A stretch of DNA of 64,000 bases from the NCBI GenBank assembly GCA_039704465.1, contig JASFAU010000017.1, forward strand, positions 434,001 to 498,000, written 5' to 3'. This stretch comes from Plasmodiophora brassicae (lineage: Eukaryota; Endomyxa; Phytomyxea; Plasmodiophorida; Plasmodiophoridae). Position numbers and translations under genes: made by a program. Below the pieces are notes generated by a model. That model ran no database searches, was not told where the DNA came from, and saw only the letters and a program-made list of their open reading frames with translations. Positions 36,096-47,547 of this stretch are shown piece by piece (positions within the stretch are counted from its first letter, which is position 1; each line of letters starts with the position of its first letter).

Positions 36096-37160
36096 TCATA
36101 TTTCAAACGAATCGTAAAACTCGACGTCGAACGCAAACGCTTTGTTCCACGAACGCTGGATACTTTTGAAACGGGCCACTTCAGCAGGCGTCAGCAAAGG
36201 GAGCGTAGTCGGCCTGGTCGCCCACTTCATCTCGAGAAGTTCGACGAGCTCGGTGGACTTCGGAGTGGAGTTGTACTCGAACTTCTGTCCGAAGAACGCT
36301 AACTCGAAATGAAGGCCGACCTCCATCGCAGCATTCCTAGTCGCGGAAAGATCAATCGTGAACACAGGCCCAGGTGCAGAGCTAGAGAGTAACTGAGACG
36401 CCTCCAATGGCGCGACGTCACCACGATGCAGCACATCCGGCGATGATACGTTCTCGTCCTTCATGAGTTGCCGCATTTGGAAATGGGCCTCTTCATGACC
36501 TGCCAGGCATGCAAGGGCAAACCCGTTCGTCAAATGCAGAAATCGTGTTTTCCATACAGCTGTAACGTTGATGACAACACCGAAGGGCGTGCTCCATCCA
36601 CGTACAGCGGGGAGCAACAAGTAAACGAACATCGTCGCAGGCCGTGCGGCTAGTTGACTGATGGACTTGGCCTTGATAACTGATGCAAGCGTCGATCGAC
36701 ACTGAGGTGAATCAAGGACCTGCGACGCTGACATAACGACCTCGTCTGGAGGAACCTCGATACAGGTTGCGAATCTGTACGAGGTGTGGCGATCACGGAC
36801 AGTGTTCAGGATATCGTTGAACAGGTCCCAGGAGCTGGCGCTCGAACCGTGCAACAAGAGTGATAGCCCGATGACGGCAAGGTCGTCAGCAGGAGCAGCA
36901 ATATCGCAAAGTGTCTGGATGCTGCGTGCGTCGACATATGGCCCTAGGTCAGCGTCGTTGCCGTCTTGAGCATCGATCGCCATGTTGATGCATATGGCGT
37001 CGACAACGTCCCGACAGTAGGCCCGCACGTCGCCGGTCATCGTCACAGCGAGCTTCGAGATCGGCGTCGTAATCTGGCGGAACGCGGCCCATCCAATTTT
37101 CCAGTCCCCTCTTCCGACCCGTCCCTCCAGGTCCTGCAAGCTGCCAGTACGAATGCTCAT
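36096..37160 (-). CDS. Unrecognised intronless 354-residue protein with HEEAH motif
   Basis: One uninterrupted frame from ATG at 37160, no signal peptide and no membrane helix. It is mostly helical in appearance (DVVDAICINMAIDAQD, LAVIGLSLLLHG). Around residue 218 the sequence FALACLAGHEEAHFQMRQLM contains HExxH, the zinc-binding motif of many metallopeptidases; no third ligand is obvious, so peptidase function is only a possibility. The C-terminal third (EVGLHFELAFFGQKFEYNS) suggests a beta-rich part. Neighbours give no hint. Confidence 0.6.
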   Translation of the reverse strand: MSIRTGSLQDLEGRVGRGDWKIGWAAFRQITTPISKLAVTMTGDVRAYCRDVVDAICINMAIDAQDGNDADLGPYVDARSIQTLCDIAAPADDLAVIGLSLLLHGSSASSWDLFNDILNTVRDRHTSYRFATCIEVPPDEVVMSASQVLDSPQCRSTLASVIKAKSISQLAARPATMFVYLLLPAVRGWSTPFGVVINVTAVWKTRFLHLTNGFALACLAGHEEAHFQMRQLMKDENVSSPDVLHRGDVAPLEASQLLSSSAPGPVFTIDLSATRNAAMEVGLHFELAFFGQKFEYNSTPKSTELVELLEMKWATRPTTLPLLTPAEVARFKSIQRSWNKAFAFDVEFYDSFEI

Positions 37161-37987
37161 GGTGACCTGCAGTCTGCAACGGCAACGACCGTCCGAACGG
37201 TCACGCAGTCCTGTGGGTGAGGAGAGATCAATGACGACCCTGACAACACGAGGCTACCAAGATCATGGGTCAATGGAAAACAGGAGTATGGCAATAATGG
37301 ATCATTCGCGTGGTTTGGGGTTGTGATGCGATATTGGCAGGTGGTGTCTTGATCGTACGACTGTGGCAGGGTCCTTTCAGAGAATCTCATAGATGTCGTC
37401 GCCGCCTCCTTGTCAGACGACTAGCACGTGAGCAACGAGACCAGCGACAGCACTTCGAGCGCTTTGCCGGACACCGATGCCACTGCAACGCTATCAACGG
37501 CCACAGGTGAGGCGATGGGAAGGCCCGCGTCAAGCGATTCAGAGAACTCCTCTCCATCCATGTGAGGTCTACCCGTCCCGGCCGTCAGTCATATCTGCGT
37601 CCAATCGAAGGGTATTCGAAGAGCGGGAATGTGGCATGGCAGTTCCCGTCGTCATTGTCCTGGAGGAGGGGCTGAAGTCATCGGCCTACATTGGCGCAAG
37701 GAGAAGGCAAATTGAGGGGTGGACCCCCGACTTCGGCGCTGAGAGCACGCAAGTCAAGACCCTGACCTCGGGCGCGCTTCAAATCAAACGCCGATCTGCC
37801 GAACGGGGTGGTGAACTCGTGTGCGAAGCGGTCCAATCCGGACGGACTCGTCTGTCGAGGGGCACATCGTGAGCCGCCCCCGGGCCGCCTGAATGGCCGA
37901 TAGAATGGTGCTTGGCGAGCACATGTGCGCCTACGTTCTATAGTGGCAGGGATGCATCTGTGTTGAAGCAAGCAGAGTGTGTGTCTA
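37161..37987. other. Gene-poor stretch
   Basis: Open frames here (for example plus strand 37477-37872) have no recognisable family, no consistent splice sites and atypical composition. The stretch separates the promoter of the HEEAH protein from the 3' end of the acyltransferase gene. I see no RNA gene or repeat. Confidence 0.45.
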
Positions 37988-39637
37988 TTAGACTCTCTTG
38001 TCGTCATCGGAGTTGGCAACGGCGGCCTCAGGGTTACTGACGTTGGTTGCTGGAGGAGTTCGAGAGGGCAGGAGAGCGGCCAGCATCTTGACAATCAGGG
38101 GCGATCCCTTTGGTCGGATGCGGCGTGGGCGCGTGAACCCGAACAGCATGCTGATGAACGGCACTCTGGCGATGGCGACGTAGAACACCCAGCAGCAGGA
38201 GACGACGAGCGTGTACTCAATGAGGAGCGTCCAGCCATACGGCAGCTGGGCCGGTTGCGTGATGAGAACTTGGACGACCTCGATGAAGAACCAGTGGATC
38301 AGGTAGATGACAATGGTGGACCGCATGCCGTGCTTGAACTGCTGATGGCACAGCTCCTGGTCGTAGTACGCCTGCGCCCATCGCAGGAACATGATGATCC
38401 AGACCCAGGTGCCGAGCACGTACGGGACGCGGTCAATGGCGTGCTGGTACATCGGGTACGTGTACATGTAGCCGACGTCGCGCACCGTACCCGGTGCACA
38501 ATAGCATAGACAGACAATCAGGAAGAACAGCGATACAGGCCGCCATGACAGGTGCCTGCTCATCTTCTTGAGCCCGCGATATTCGACCAGCACCATCTGG
38601 TCAATGAACCCCTGCGGAACTCTGTCAGTCAGCCACAGATCGCGATGAGTAAAGAAACCCGTTTCGATTGACCTGCGAATAGAAGAACGTGTAGAACATG
38701 ACCGCGGCGAACGTGTTGAATACGTCGTAGACATCGTGGTATATGCCCGCCAGGACGAGACTGGGGACGGCATTGACGAGAAATATGGGCGTTATGAAGT
38801 GGTACTGTCTCAGGAGGTGGTACCCGCCCATGACGATGACCAGCAGCAGATGCGGGGTGACGACGACGAAGCAGAACGCGAACGGGATGCCCAGAGCGAG
38901 CGCGCCAATCAGGATCAACGCGATGTCGGTCCCTAGTGTCCATGCAAGGCCTTCGAGGTCGGCCACGGAATACCAATGGCGATCAGGTTCCCGGTAGCGC
39001 TGCTTGACCCACTGAAAGATTGGAAAGTTCACGACTGAGTACGCCTATCTGGGTATCAGCTGAAGAAAACAGACGTGGGACCAACGACGCGTTGACGTAC
39101 GAAGAGGACGGGCAGGAACCAGAGCCACTCGAGCCCGCCACACTTGATCTGGTTGGTGAAGTAATCCGGTATGTACAGGAAAAACTATGAGCACGAGCCA
39201 TATCCTGGATCAGGTCTGCGACTTATCGGCACCGGCCGCGTAGGACTTACGTTGTTGATGTTGGGATTGGCACATGGGCGGTAGGCTCGGCCAACGAACG
39301 ACGTCGGTACGACAATGAACACGGTCCCCGCGATGGCTGGCAGCAGCAGACGCAGCACCTTCTTCTTCATGAAGACGAGGAACCTGTCATCGCTGAGGCA
39401 GGCGGCGCGGCCGCTGAAATAGAAGAACAGGGGCATGCCGAATTGCAGGAAGAACCGTATGGTCGCTGCGCACGCGTCAGATACAATGGAAACGTTGCCG
39501 ACCGCATACGGATTCTCGTACAATCGTTTCGAGCGCTGGTCGCCTCATCCGTCGGGATGATACGCTCGATGCTGATGATGGTGTGCCCGACGACGATCAG
39601 GTAGATCATGACGGAGCGCACCCAGTCGATGAAGTAC
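37988..39637 (-). CDS. Acyltransferase-3 family membrane protein (5' end unresolved)
   Basis: Integral membrane O-acyltransferase of the AT3 (Acyl_transf_3) family, which acylates sugars or lipids on the lumenal or outer face. Exons 39637-39510, 39465-39251, 39184-39101, 39044-38673 and 38611-37988 join in phase with introns of 44-66 bases. Conserved features are YFIDWVRSVMIYLIVVGHT with the His of helix 1, FGMPLFFYFSGRAA, GLEWLWFLPVLF, and about nine further hydrophobic helices ending in VVSCCWVFYVAIARVPFISM. The C-terminus is a polar tail. The first exon must lie upstream and end in phase 2; candidate donors at about 39690-39700 exist, but I could not find a start that convinces me. Confidence 0.82.
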
Positions 39638-40105
39638 CTGCCCGAGCGTACACATCAAACAAACACGCTCTGCCAGCGTCCAGTCATCATCCAACCGACA
39701 CCCGAGGCTCTTTGGCAGGATCCGGACGTGCTGGCCCCCGCTGAACGCCTTGCTGCGCCAGCTCGCCCATCTCGACAGCCGCCGCCGCCTTGTCAGGCAT
39801 CTCGTGGGCGGCGCCTTCCGCTGGTGCGCGCTGATGGACGAGCTCTTCCATCGGCATGTTCAAGGCTAATCCAGGGGCGAACTACGAGTGCGACGTCTCA
39901 CGAGCCCTTCGGCCCCACCTGTGACCGGTGGCCGCTTTCGGGGAGCACCACTCGGGAGACGTCGTCTCCCGTGTCCCAGTGAGCAGGGCCAGTGGGCGAT
40001 CCACGTGATGTCGGGTGTGACCGAGTGAGTGACGAGTATTGATCGCCCGCGCTCGGCTGCAGAGAGTGCCGGGCGCGAAGATTCGCAGCGAAATTAACAT
40101 GTATG
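39638..40105. other. Region containing the unresolved 5' exon of the acyltransferase gene
   Basis: The minus-strand frame about 39790-39700 (…RILPKSLGCR) would splice in phase to YFIDWVR at 39637 but lacks an ATG. Another frame beginning MPMEELVHQRAPAEG (39859) has an ATG but the wrong phase. Beyond about 39870 nothing is recognised before the permease gene's stop. Confidence 0.4.
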
Positions 40106-41576
40106 TCAATGGGTGGTATCTTGGTGGAGGGCGCTAGTGCTTCCGGCGATCATCGCCACGGTCCCGAAGACGATCAGGGCGACCGCGCCGATTTCCCTGG
40201 CCGACCATGTGATCCGCCCCGTCTTGCCGTTATCGCGTACCGCCTTCAGATGGCACATCCCCGGAATGATGTATCCCAGACAGGATGCCGCGAACGCTCC
40301 TGTCAGCTCCATCACTGGGCGAGCGTCAGCGTTCGGCCGCGGACCCAACAAACGATGCCAACGCTGTTACCGGTGCCAAGGTCGTCCCCAGCGACGACTG
40401 CAACGCCCGTTGTCGCCAGCCACAGCCCGACGACAACGGGGGCGTATTTCGCAAACGTGTGCTGCGCATCGGGAACGCCCAGCGCCTGCATGGTGCACTG
40501 CCGCGCGACATACATTTCCAGCGGGTACGTCAGCACCATGTTAACGGCCAGCAACGCGCGCGCCACGCCGACCGTCACGTCGTCTGCGCCAGAGACCTCA
40601 TCAGGTGCACCCCAGGTGCAGTCCCGCTGTCCTGACCGTCGTCGAAGTTGTTCAGGATGTTCGACTTGGTCTGGCCCAGGAAGCGGAAGAAGCCAGTGAC
40701 GGCCATGGCCAGGCAGATGAGGGCGGATGCGCCCAACGAGACGTGCGTCACGATGCGGAATCGGGCCGGCGTCGGGTCCTGCAACGACCGGTACAGGATG
40801 AACGTGTTGTTCTGGCAGACGAACGCGAACGACATGGCGCCGATGCCGCCGAACATCGACCGCGGCTTGATGACGGCGAACGCGTCGACGTCGTCGGCGC
40901 TGAACGGGAGGCGATGGAACGCGATCGTTCCGACAATGCCGAGGACGGCGACCATGCTCAGGAGACTCGTCGGCGACAGGTGCTCGATGCTTCGCAGGAG
41001 GACCAGCGGCAGCAAGAAAGCGACAGCAACCACGACGATCGTCAGGCGACGATCAACGACCATCCCGGTCGCCGCGTGAATCACAGAGGGGACCGTATCG
41101 CCGATAACGACAACGTACGCGGTCTACGACAAACAGATTGTCATGCTGGACGGTTCGATGCCTGGTGACGGCCGACGTACCATGGCGCCGAACGAGAAGA
41201 CAAACATGAAGATGAGGACGACGCGACGCGCGGCATCGCCGAACAGGTGCCGGACGAGGCCTTCGAACGTGAACCGGTTCGAACGGACGCCGGCGCTGAC
41301 CAGCAACGCGACGCTGAAGTCGGTCAGGGCGGCGATGAACAGCAGCAGGGCGACGCCCGATATCGATCCAGTCCGTTTCAGGGCGTACGGCAACCCTGTG
41401 GGGCACACTGGATCACGGGACCCCTTCGAACCGTGTCGCAAGGCATACGCACCGATGATGCCCGCGCCAATGACGCTGTTCATGAAGTTGAACGACGCCG
41501 ACGGGATCGACGCGTTGCCACCCGGACGCCCGTACACATCGTCATTTCCATGGGCGGGCGCTTTCGACATCATCAT
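40106..41576 (-). CDS. Amino acid/auxin permease family transporter (SLC38-like)
   Basis: AAAP-family proton- or sodium-coupled amino acid transporter, 415 residues in five exons (41576-41453, 41395-41181, 41123-40637, 40583-40371, 40314-40106) with 53-57 base introns. Diagnostic stretches are FNFMNSVIGAGIIGLPYALK in helix 1, FGAMTAYVVVIGDTVP, RSMFGGIGAMSFAFVCQNN, the NNFDDDDVTVGVARALLAV segment before a helix with TYPLEMYVARQC, and the C-terminal LGYIIPGMCHLKAV. About 11 helices are expected. Membrane location could be plasma or vacuolar; substrate not deducible. Confidence 0.93.
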
Positions 41577-41619
41577 CTTCCACCGTCACAGTGGAGGCGG
41601 GGGAGGGCGGGACCCCCTG

Positions 41620-41971
41620 TTTGCGAACGTCATCGGCCACAGGGCCTTGTCCTTGTCAGCGTCACTGCCGATGTCATTGTTGAGAACAGCGGCGTCGCCC
41701 TGTATGATGTCAGCCGCGACGTTCCAGACGAGGCTTCGATCGCCAGGTGAGCAAGCTTACCAATTTGATCGCGGCGGGTAGGAACCCGATGCATGTTGCC
41801 GCACTGAACCGTCAGTTCGAGATTGTGACCAAGTTACCTGATGCGGATCCCGCGCGTCAACATCGCTGCCATTGACAATAACCTGGCGCTTCGTCGTGCG
41901 AAGTTCGCCACCTCCATCATGACGCTCGGAGACCGTCTGCGAGAGCACGGCCAGCGTCCGGGAGGCACCTG
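41620..41971 (+). pseudogene. Decayed SKP1-like/ankyrin gene (family member F)
   Basis: Plus-strand translation shows a hydrophobic end GLVLVSVTA, then DVIVENSGVALYDVSRDVPD, which aligns by eye with the SKP1/POZ N-terminus of members C and D. After a very short gap come an ankyrin-like stretch (NPMHVAALNRQFEIVTKL) and, one base out of frame, AIDNNLALRRAKFAT before a TGA. Exon order fits the family, but only one repeat survives and the frame is broken, so I read it as a remnant. Confidence 0.5.
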
Positions 41972-42177
41972 AAGATGGTTGCCAATTGGATTATTTCTGG
42001 CGTCGAACGATCCAAAGAGGTGGTGCGCCCCGTCGACAACAAGTGACGACGACCTCGATGACGATTGCACGGCGAACGATTCCGATGGGAGCACGGGCGC
42101 CGTCGACGACTACTTTGAAAGGGAAGGGGATTGAATCGTGGTCGATGACAAACGGGATTCGGTTGCGATCATAAATG

Positions 42178-42801
42178 CTAGACGACGTCGTACAGTGTGC
42201 GATGCACACGAGCCGGGTTGCCTTTGACGACGACGCCTTTCGGGACATCCCTCGTCACAACGGATCCGGCCGCGATCACGCTGTCGTCTCCAATGGTGAC
42301 ACCTGGGAGGATAAGCGCGCCGGCGCCGACCCAGACGTTGTTGCCGATTGCGATCGGGCGAGCGAGTTCGAGCTTGCGACGGCGCAGGGCGGGGTCGGTG
42401 GGATGCGTCGCCGTGAGGACCTGGACGCCCGGGGCGAACAGGCAGTCCTCGCCGACCGTGATGCTGGCGCAGTCCAGGAACACGCAGTTGAAGTTGACCT
42501 CGGTGCGAGCGCCCAGCGAGATGTTCCTCCCGTAGTCGAAGTAGAACGGCGGGCGGATCCAGACGCCGTCGGCAACGTGCGCGAACGCAGCCCGCGTACT
42601 GCCGGCCATGCTGCCGCCGCTGTTCAGGCCGTCCTGGAACCGCCGGGCGCGCTCGCGCTCTTGCACGAGGTACGCGCTGCCGGCGTTGTACAGCTCGCCC
42701 GACACCATCTTCCGCCACTCGTCATCCTGTTCGTAGTGCGCGGCGCTGCCGCCGACGACGCCACTGGCCGTCGTCATTCTGCGCTCTGCAGCTTCGCACA
42801 T
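42178..42801 (-). CDS. Maltose/galactoside O-acetyltransferase-like protein
   Basis: Cytosolic acetyl-CoA-dependent sugar O-acetyltransferase of the left-handed beta-helix (hexapeptide) class, 207 residues without introns. Typical order: EWRKMVSGELYNAGSAYLV N-cap, PPFYFDYGRNISLGARTEVN, FLDCASITVGEDCLFAPGVQ, then ATHPTDPALRRRKLELARPI with the catalytic His, WVGAGALILPGVTIGDDSVI and AAGSVVTRDVPKGVVVKGNP. A second ATG eight codons in (42777) is an equally good start. The strong bacterial look and lack of introns raise the possibility of transfer from bacteria. Confidence 0.92.
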   Translation of the reverse strand: MCEAAERRMTTASGVVGGSAAHYEQDDEWRKMVSGELYNAGSAYLVQERERARRFQDGLNSGGSMAGSTRAAFAHVADGVWIRPPFYFDYGRNISLGARTEVNFNCVFLDCASITVGEDCLFAPGVQVLTATHPTDPALRRRKLELARPIAIGNNVWVGAGALILPGVTIGDDSVIAAGSVVTRDVPKGVVVKGNPARVHRTLYDVV

Positions 42802-42872
42802 TTGGCGGTGTGCCCCCCGTCCCCCAAGTCAGCCGTGCAGACCGGTATGGATGTGTTCATTCGTCAGCGGGT

Positions 42873-43732
42873 TCAGCAGCACGCGCCGAGGCAACGCACG
42901 TAGCGGCAGTCGGCGACGACGGCGGAGCAGTCGGGGTGGTTGTTGCAGCTGCCGAGGCCGCAGAACTCGCAGACCGCGCCGTCCGGATTGCACAGCTGGC
43001 ATAACTGAATCGAACAGCATATTGGATCAAGCGTTCGTTTCCGAAACTTAACGTTCACATTACCGCGACGTCGCAGGAGTCGCACTTGACGGTCGGGCAG
43101 CACAAATCGCAGAGAGGGGTGATGCATTGCTCGCAAATGCCGATGTCGACACAGAAGTCGCAGAACGTTCGCCTGCATCTGAAGCAGCGTTCGCCAGGGC
43201 GCCTGCAGCTGCACAGGCCAATGTCCAGGTCGAGTTTGGCGTACGATGCGATCTGCAAGAGCTCCCCGACCGCATGCGCATCAGCGATGACCTTCGTCGT
43301 GCCGGCCATGTGGACCTGGCACAGATCTGTGCACCGAGTGAGGATATCGACTGCTGCGACGACCTCCTGTCCGCTTATCGTGCGACACCCCTTGATGGAA
43401 AGCGTTCTCAACCGTGGGCAGTGACGCAGGGCCATGAGGACGACGCCGTTCACTGCGGCGCTGAACGACAGGTCGAGGACTTGCAGAGCGCTGACGGCCG
43501 CGAACACAATCGTAGTAATCCGGGACGTCTTCGCTGTCCCGCGCAAGTCCACAAACGCCCAGATCGCCCGTCTCCGTTGCAGCGCCTGCCGGACACGCCT
43601 GGACGTCAGCGCCAGGCTCGCCTTGTCGACCAAGAACAACCCCAGGCTGATCGCGCCCAGCAAGTCGTCCGGCAGCGCCAGCAGCTCGGTCGTCAGCATC
43701 GGGCGGATGGCGCCGACCACCTCGATATCCAA
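42873..43732 (-). CDS. F-box-like protein with LRR and Cys-rich C-terminus
   Basis: Two exons (43732-43064, 43004-42873; intron 59 bases) give 266 residues. An F-box-like helix set (LLALPDDLLGAISLGLFLVDKAS) is followed by leucine-rich repeat-like segments (VLDLSFSAAVNG, LRTLSIKGCRTIS). The last ~100 residues hold many CxxC pairs (CFRCRRTFCDFC, CEQCITPLCDLCC, CQLCNPDGAVCEFC), suggesting zinc binding. A role in substrate choice for an SCF ubiquitin ligase is inferred. Confidence 0.72.
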
Positions 43733-44116
43733 ATGAGATCGCCCCAGTCAGAACTGCACGCCGACGTCACGAAGCAGGAGAGGTTATCGTTTTCGGAATC
43801 GACTGAGCTGGTACTATCGTACGGGGACCACGGCCGGGTCATGTCCTCCCTGTGACACCAGGCTGTGTGGCCGCTATATGCAGACGTGACTGAGGCCGGC
43901 TCTTCCCAGCCCGGCCGCCCCGATACTCTCACAGCCCAGGTGTGGACAGATAAACCGAAGGTGATCCCCGCCCGGTGCGTGCAATAGCAGAGCGAGCTGT
44001 TCGGTCGTCGTCGCCGGATGCCTGGGCAGACAGGAATCGCATGCAGTGATGCGGCAGACCTGCGTGCACTCGGGCGTGCCTACGTCGACCCGCAGACCTA
44101 CAGGAGAATACGCCAA
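43733..44116. other. Intergenic region
   Basis: Contains the promoter side of the F-box gene. No coding or RNA signal seen. Confidence 0.45.
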
Positions 44117-44515
44117 TCAATCAGCGGGTACATCAGGCGCCGGCAGGAATTCGACGTTGTTGCCAACGACCAGCATCGCGTCCGACGGGATGCACGCGGC
44201 GAACTCCTCGATCTTGAACAGACGAGTCACGGGGCGGCGCAGCATCAGGACGCTGCCGCAGTCACCGAACGCCATTGCCAGTGACGACTTCATGAAAGAG
44301 TCCACGGCGGCAAACGACAGAGCGCCGGTCCGTCAGATGGCCTGGAGCTGCGCACGGTGGCCGAAGCCGCCGTCGTTCATGGACATGCTCAAGAACGCGG
44401 TCGGCGACGGCGCCAGGTCCGCCTCGTCTGGGATCGCGTCCCCGTTAATGGTGAACGCGATGCCGGTACGATCCTCACTTCTTGCGTGCGTTAAATTGGA
44501 ACGTGCCATTGTCAA
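44117..44515 (-). CDS. Small hypothetical protein, probably two exons
   Basis: Two adjacent minus-strand open segments look protein-like: 44515-44333 (AFTINGDAIPDEADLAPSPT...LSMSMNDGGFGHRAQ) and 44305-44117 (SFMKSSLAMAFGDCGSVLML...FKIEEFAACIP...VVGNNVEFLP). They are in different frames and I could not find a donor/acceptor pair that joins them in phase. Either a splice was missed, the gene is broken, or these are two fragments. No family recognised. Confidence 0.35.
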
Positions 44516-44609
44516 AGAAATACCCGTTCCGTTTCAAAATTCCAAGAAGACGATTTATTGTGGTTCTGCTGTGTTGTTTGAAACAAGTCATGTGCTTCTT
44601 GTCGGCCGG

Positions 44610-45672
44610 TTAGCAGAATGACGAAAACAGTGACTTCCAGGCACGTGTGAAGAGAGTTTTGAGCGAGAGACGTGGACGTATTTGATCAATTCGCGCTTCG
44701 ATCAGATCTACGATGTCGAAATGGCGGCCATCGTTGGCCAACCGCAACGCGGTGTAACCTTGACGATCTTTTGCATCGACATCGACATCGTGGTCGAGAT
44801 CAGGCGCTCGCAGCAGAAGAGCGGTCACTTCACGGCTGCCTACCGTTGCAGCCCAGTGAAGCGGCGTTAAATGTTCTTCGTCGCGAACGTTCGCATTGAT
44901 CCCGGGGACATGTAGGAGCAACTCGACAACCGGAATCAGCTTGCGGCGTACAGCCCCGTGCAGGATGTTCGTATAGGTGCGCCATGGGCTTCCGTTGATC
45001 ATTGAAATGTTGCCTGATCCGTACGCGATAAGATCTGGAATCTCCTTCACTATCTCTTCCTCTTGACCCGTCATGTTCAAACGCCTCAACAGCTTCATGC
45101 CAGGGGTGTTGTTTACGACGAACCAGAACGTATCGACCACTGGCAGCATGTTACGCATCGTCGAAATTGTCTTCCAAGGACGCGTCACGGACGCGATACA
45201 ATTCATGAGCCTACCCATGGCGAGGTAATTGGCAGAGGTCAGCAGGTCGCACTGGGCCTGAAGCTCCATTTTGACGAGGTTGTTCTTGGCCCATTGGGGT
45301 ACACCATCTTCCTGTGGTATGGCAAACTTCAGCAGGCAGACGTCATCGTCGCTAACGGATGAGTACCTCAACTTCCGTCCCGTTGACACTCCGAACAGTT
45401 TTCGCACTCGCTGCCTTGATGAACCGGACGATCAGGTTCAGTTCGCGATCGGAGACGTTGGGCAGTGGAATCGTGTCGTTATCACAGGCTATCATCGCCG
45501 CCAGCAACTTCGATTCGCCAACGGCGTCGGCCGTACGGACGTTGTAGTAGCGAACGCCTTCCTTGGATTGGAGCGTGACAGCGTCGACAAGGCTGCCAGC
45601 GAGCATGACGACCATGGCCAACTGGATCGGCAGCGCGAGTCGAAGAAGCGTACGACGGTCGATGGATGACAT
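44610..45672 (-). CDS. Secreted SKP1-like/ankyrin-repeat protein (family member D)
   Basis: The most complete member, 335 residues from exons 45672-45367 and 45311-44610 (intron 55 bases). Signal peptide: LLRLALPIQLAMVVMLAGSL. Next VTLQSKEGVRYYNVRTADAV...IPLPNVSDRELNLIVRFI is the SKP1/POZ fold, and ELQAQCDLLTSANYLAMGRL matches SKP1's LILAANYLNIKGLL helix. About four ankyrin repeats follow (TPLHWAATVGSREV, TALRLANDGRHFD), and a basic tail ends FTRAWKSLFSSFC. The ATG at 45672 gives the signal peptide. It may mimic host SKP1 after secretion (inference). Confidence 0.88.
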
Positions 45673-45986
45673 CGTTGTGAATCGATTTTCCAAGTGACGC
45701 CGGTACTCGGCAGGCAGACCCTCTGCTCAGCTACGAAACCAAATTACCGACCGCCTGGCTGCAGTCCGCGCGAATTGCGCGACGTCGTGAGACAAAGTGC
45801 GGACCTGCCTGGCGGAATTCCGTACGAAACGCGCGATGGACCGGACAGGGTGCGGGTCCCACCATAGGGCAGAATTGTCGACAGTCAAATGTGCTCAAGG
45901 CCCACAGCTGACTTTTGCAACGGGTTCTGTGCAGGGACGGGCTCGGTCATGTGACGGCACGCCTGGCGACAGTTGGCTTTGCGGTG
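45673..45986. other. Divergent promoter region
   Basis: About 310 bases between the starts of ankyrin gene D (minus) and the galactosyltransferase-like gene (plus). Must contain both promoters. No TATA box is obvious and no RNA gene seen. Confidence 0.45.
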
Positions 45987-47547
45987 ATGCAAGGCGCCCG
46001 GCTGAAGCGGCGCCGGTTTGTGCAGGCCGTGCAACGATGTGTGCGGTTGCCGCCATCAGCGTACCTCATCATAGGAGGACTATTCGCGGTAGCTGCCGTC
46101 AACGTCGTCCTGCTCGGGCAAGTCCTGAAATCGCCCATCTGCTCTGCGGCGACAAGTCGCGCGCAGGAGCCAACGTCGGTTCAGAAAGCTGAGCCTGGAC
46201 GTCGTGCTCCCAGGAAGCTCTGGACAGTGATGTCTACAGTACGTAGCTCATATCCGACGTTGCAGCGTGACTGACCTGGCCCGGTGCTGTACGCAGCAAT
46301 GTACCCCATACCAAGATTGGCAGGTCCTGGTCGCGATACGCTCCCACGAAATGCTTGGGTTCCCTGGCCCGATCGTTCGGTTGATGGCATGCAACGACGA
46401 CGAGTATGAACCCGCGGCGTCATCGTATGACAAGTACAGTGTCGTACGTGTCCACGATTACGATACTGGGGACGACTACCCCGGCGACTACTTCCCGCCC
46501 AGGAACAAGGCGAACAACCTGCGAGATTGGTTGGCAATGGACGGTGGCCCAGATGACGACGATGTGATCGGTACGACATCGGATCGGCCGTCGTTTACTC
46601 TGACATTGCTGAAACGTCGGCTCCAGTCCTGATTGATCCCGACCAGATCTTCATTCGGCATATCAGCGTCGGTAACGTCGTACACGGCCATGCCATTGCG
46701 TCGTATTTCGTTCTGAACGAGAACTTTATCGACCGCGCTTCGCGGTTCTGCGGCGACGAATGCCTGCCGTTTACGAAAGCAGAAGACATCATGCGTCTTC
46801 ATGTTGGGCCCCCTTGTACGCGCCGTCGTCCGAACATCGTGCCGTATCAGCTAACGTGTCGACGTTTCAGACATTCAGACAGCCGGTGATTTTCGGCGCC
46901 ATGCCGGCCTGTGGGCGAACCTGACGGAAATGATCCGATCCGTTCCCGAGCTTCGGGAGGAGTTCGACTGGCTCTCCGAGATGTATTCCTACATCCTGGC
47001 AGCGCTCAAGCTTGGCATTGAGCATGAGCAGTTGATGATGATGATCACCAACGGCGAGGACCCCGACGACCCATGGGACCTGGCAAGGTGGTTTGCCATC
47101 AGCAAGGAACCGCTTGTTGGCCTCCATTACTGTCAAGATTACGCAGTCGGCGACATGTCCTGGGGCAAGCACACCTACCACGACTTTGATGTACGTTGGG
47201 TTCCCGGATTGAGGTGCTCGCCCGTACCTCAACGTCGTTGTGGTCAGATTCGCGATTGCAACAAGAGCGCGTTCTTCCCGGAACTCAACGACGTTTCGCT
47301 GGCCGAATTACGTCGCCTGCGTGGCCTGCCACTAGTCGATGACGGCACCCGGTCCAAGGGCGAACTCGACCGTATACGAATGGCGTGGGTCTACGACAAC
47401 GTCGTCCACGTGGCCAATGCCGCCATCCGCGGCTACTATGAAGAGTTCTGTGCACCCGACGCACCCGCCGACCCCAATCCGGGCATGGAGGAGCCTCGAG
47501 AATCCGGCAACGACGGTCGCGATGTGAATTTGAATGAAGCAACATGA
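45987..47547 (+). CDS. Peptidyl-serine alpha-galactosyltransferase-like type II glycosyltransferase
   Basis: Golgi/ER enzyme resembling plant and algal SGT1, which adds galactose to serine in hydroxyproline-rich proteins. Five exons (45987-46238, 46297-46570, 46627-46815, 46871-47190, 47248-47547), introns 55-58 bases, 444 residues. The N-terminus is a type II anchor (YLIIGGLFAVAAVNVVLLG) after a basic stretch. Catalytic region: STQCTPYQDWQ, then VLIDPDQIFIRHI with the DxD-like DPD, HVGPPY, EFDWLSEMYSYILAALKLGI and HYCQDYAVGDMSWGKHTYHD, in the order of the family. The last intron (57 bases, no stop) keeps frame, so it could be retained. Followed on the same strand by the prolyl 4-hydroxylase gene. 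Confidence 0.82.
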
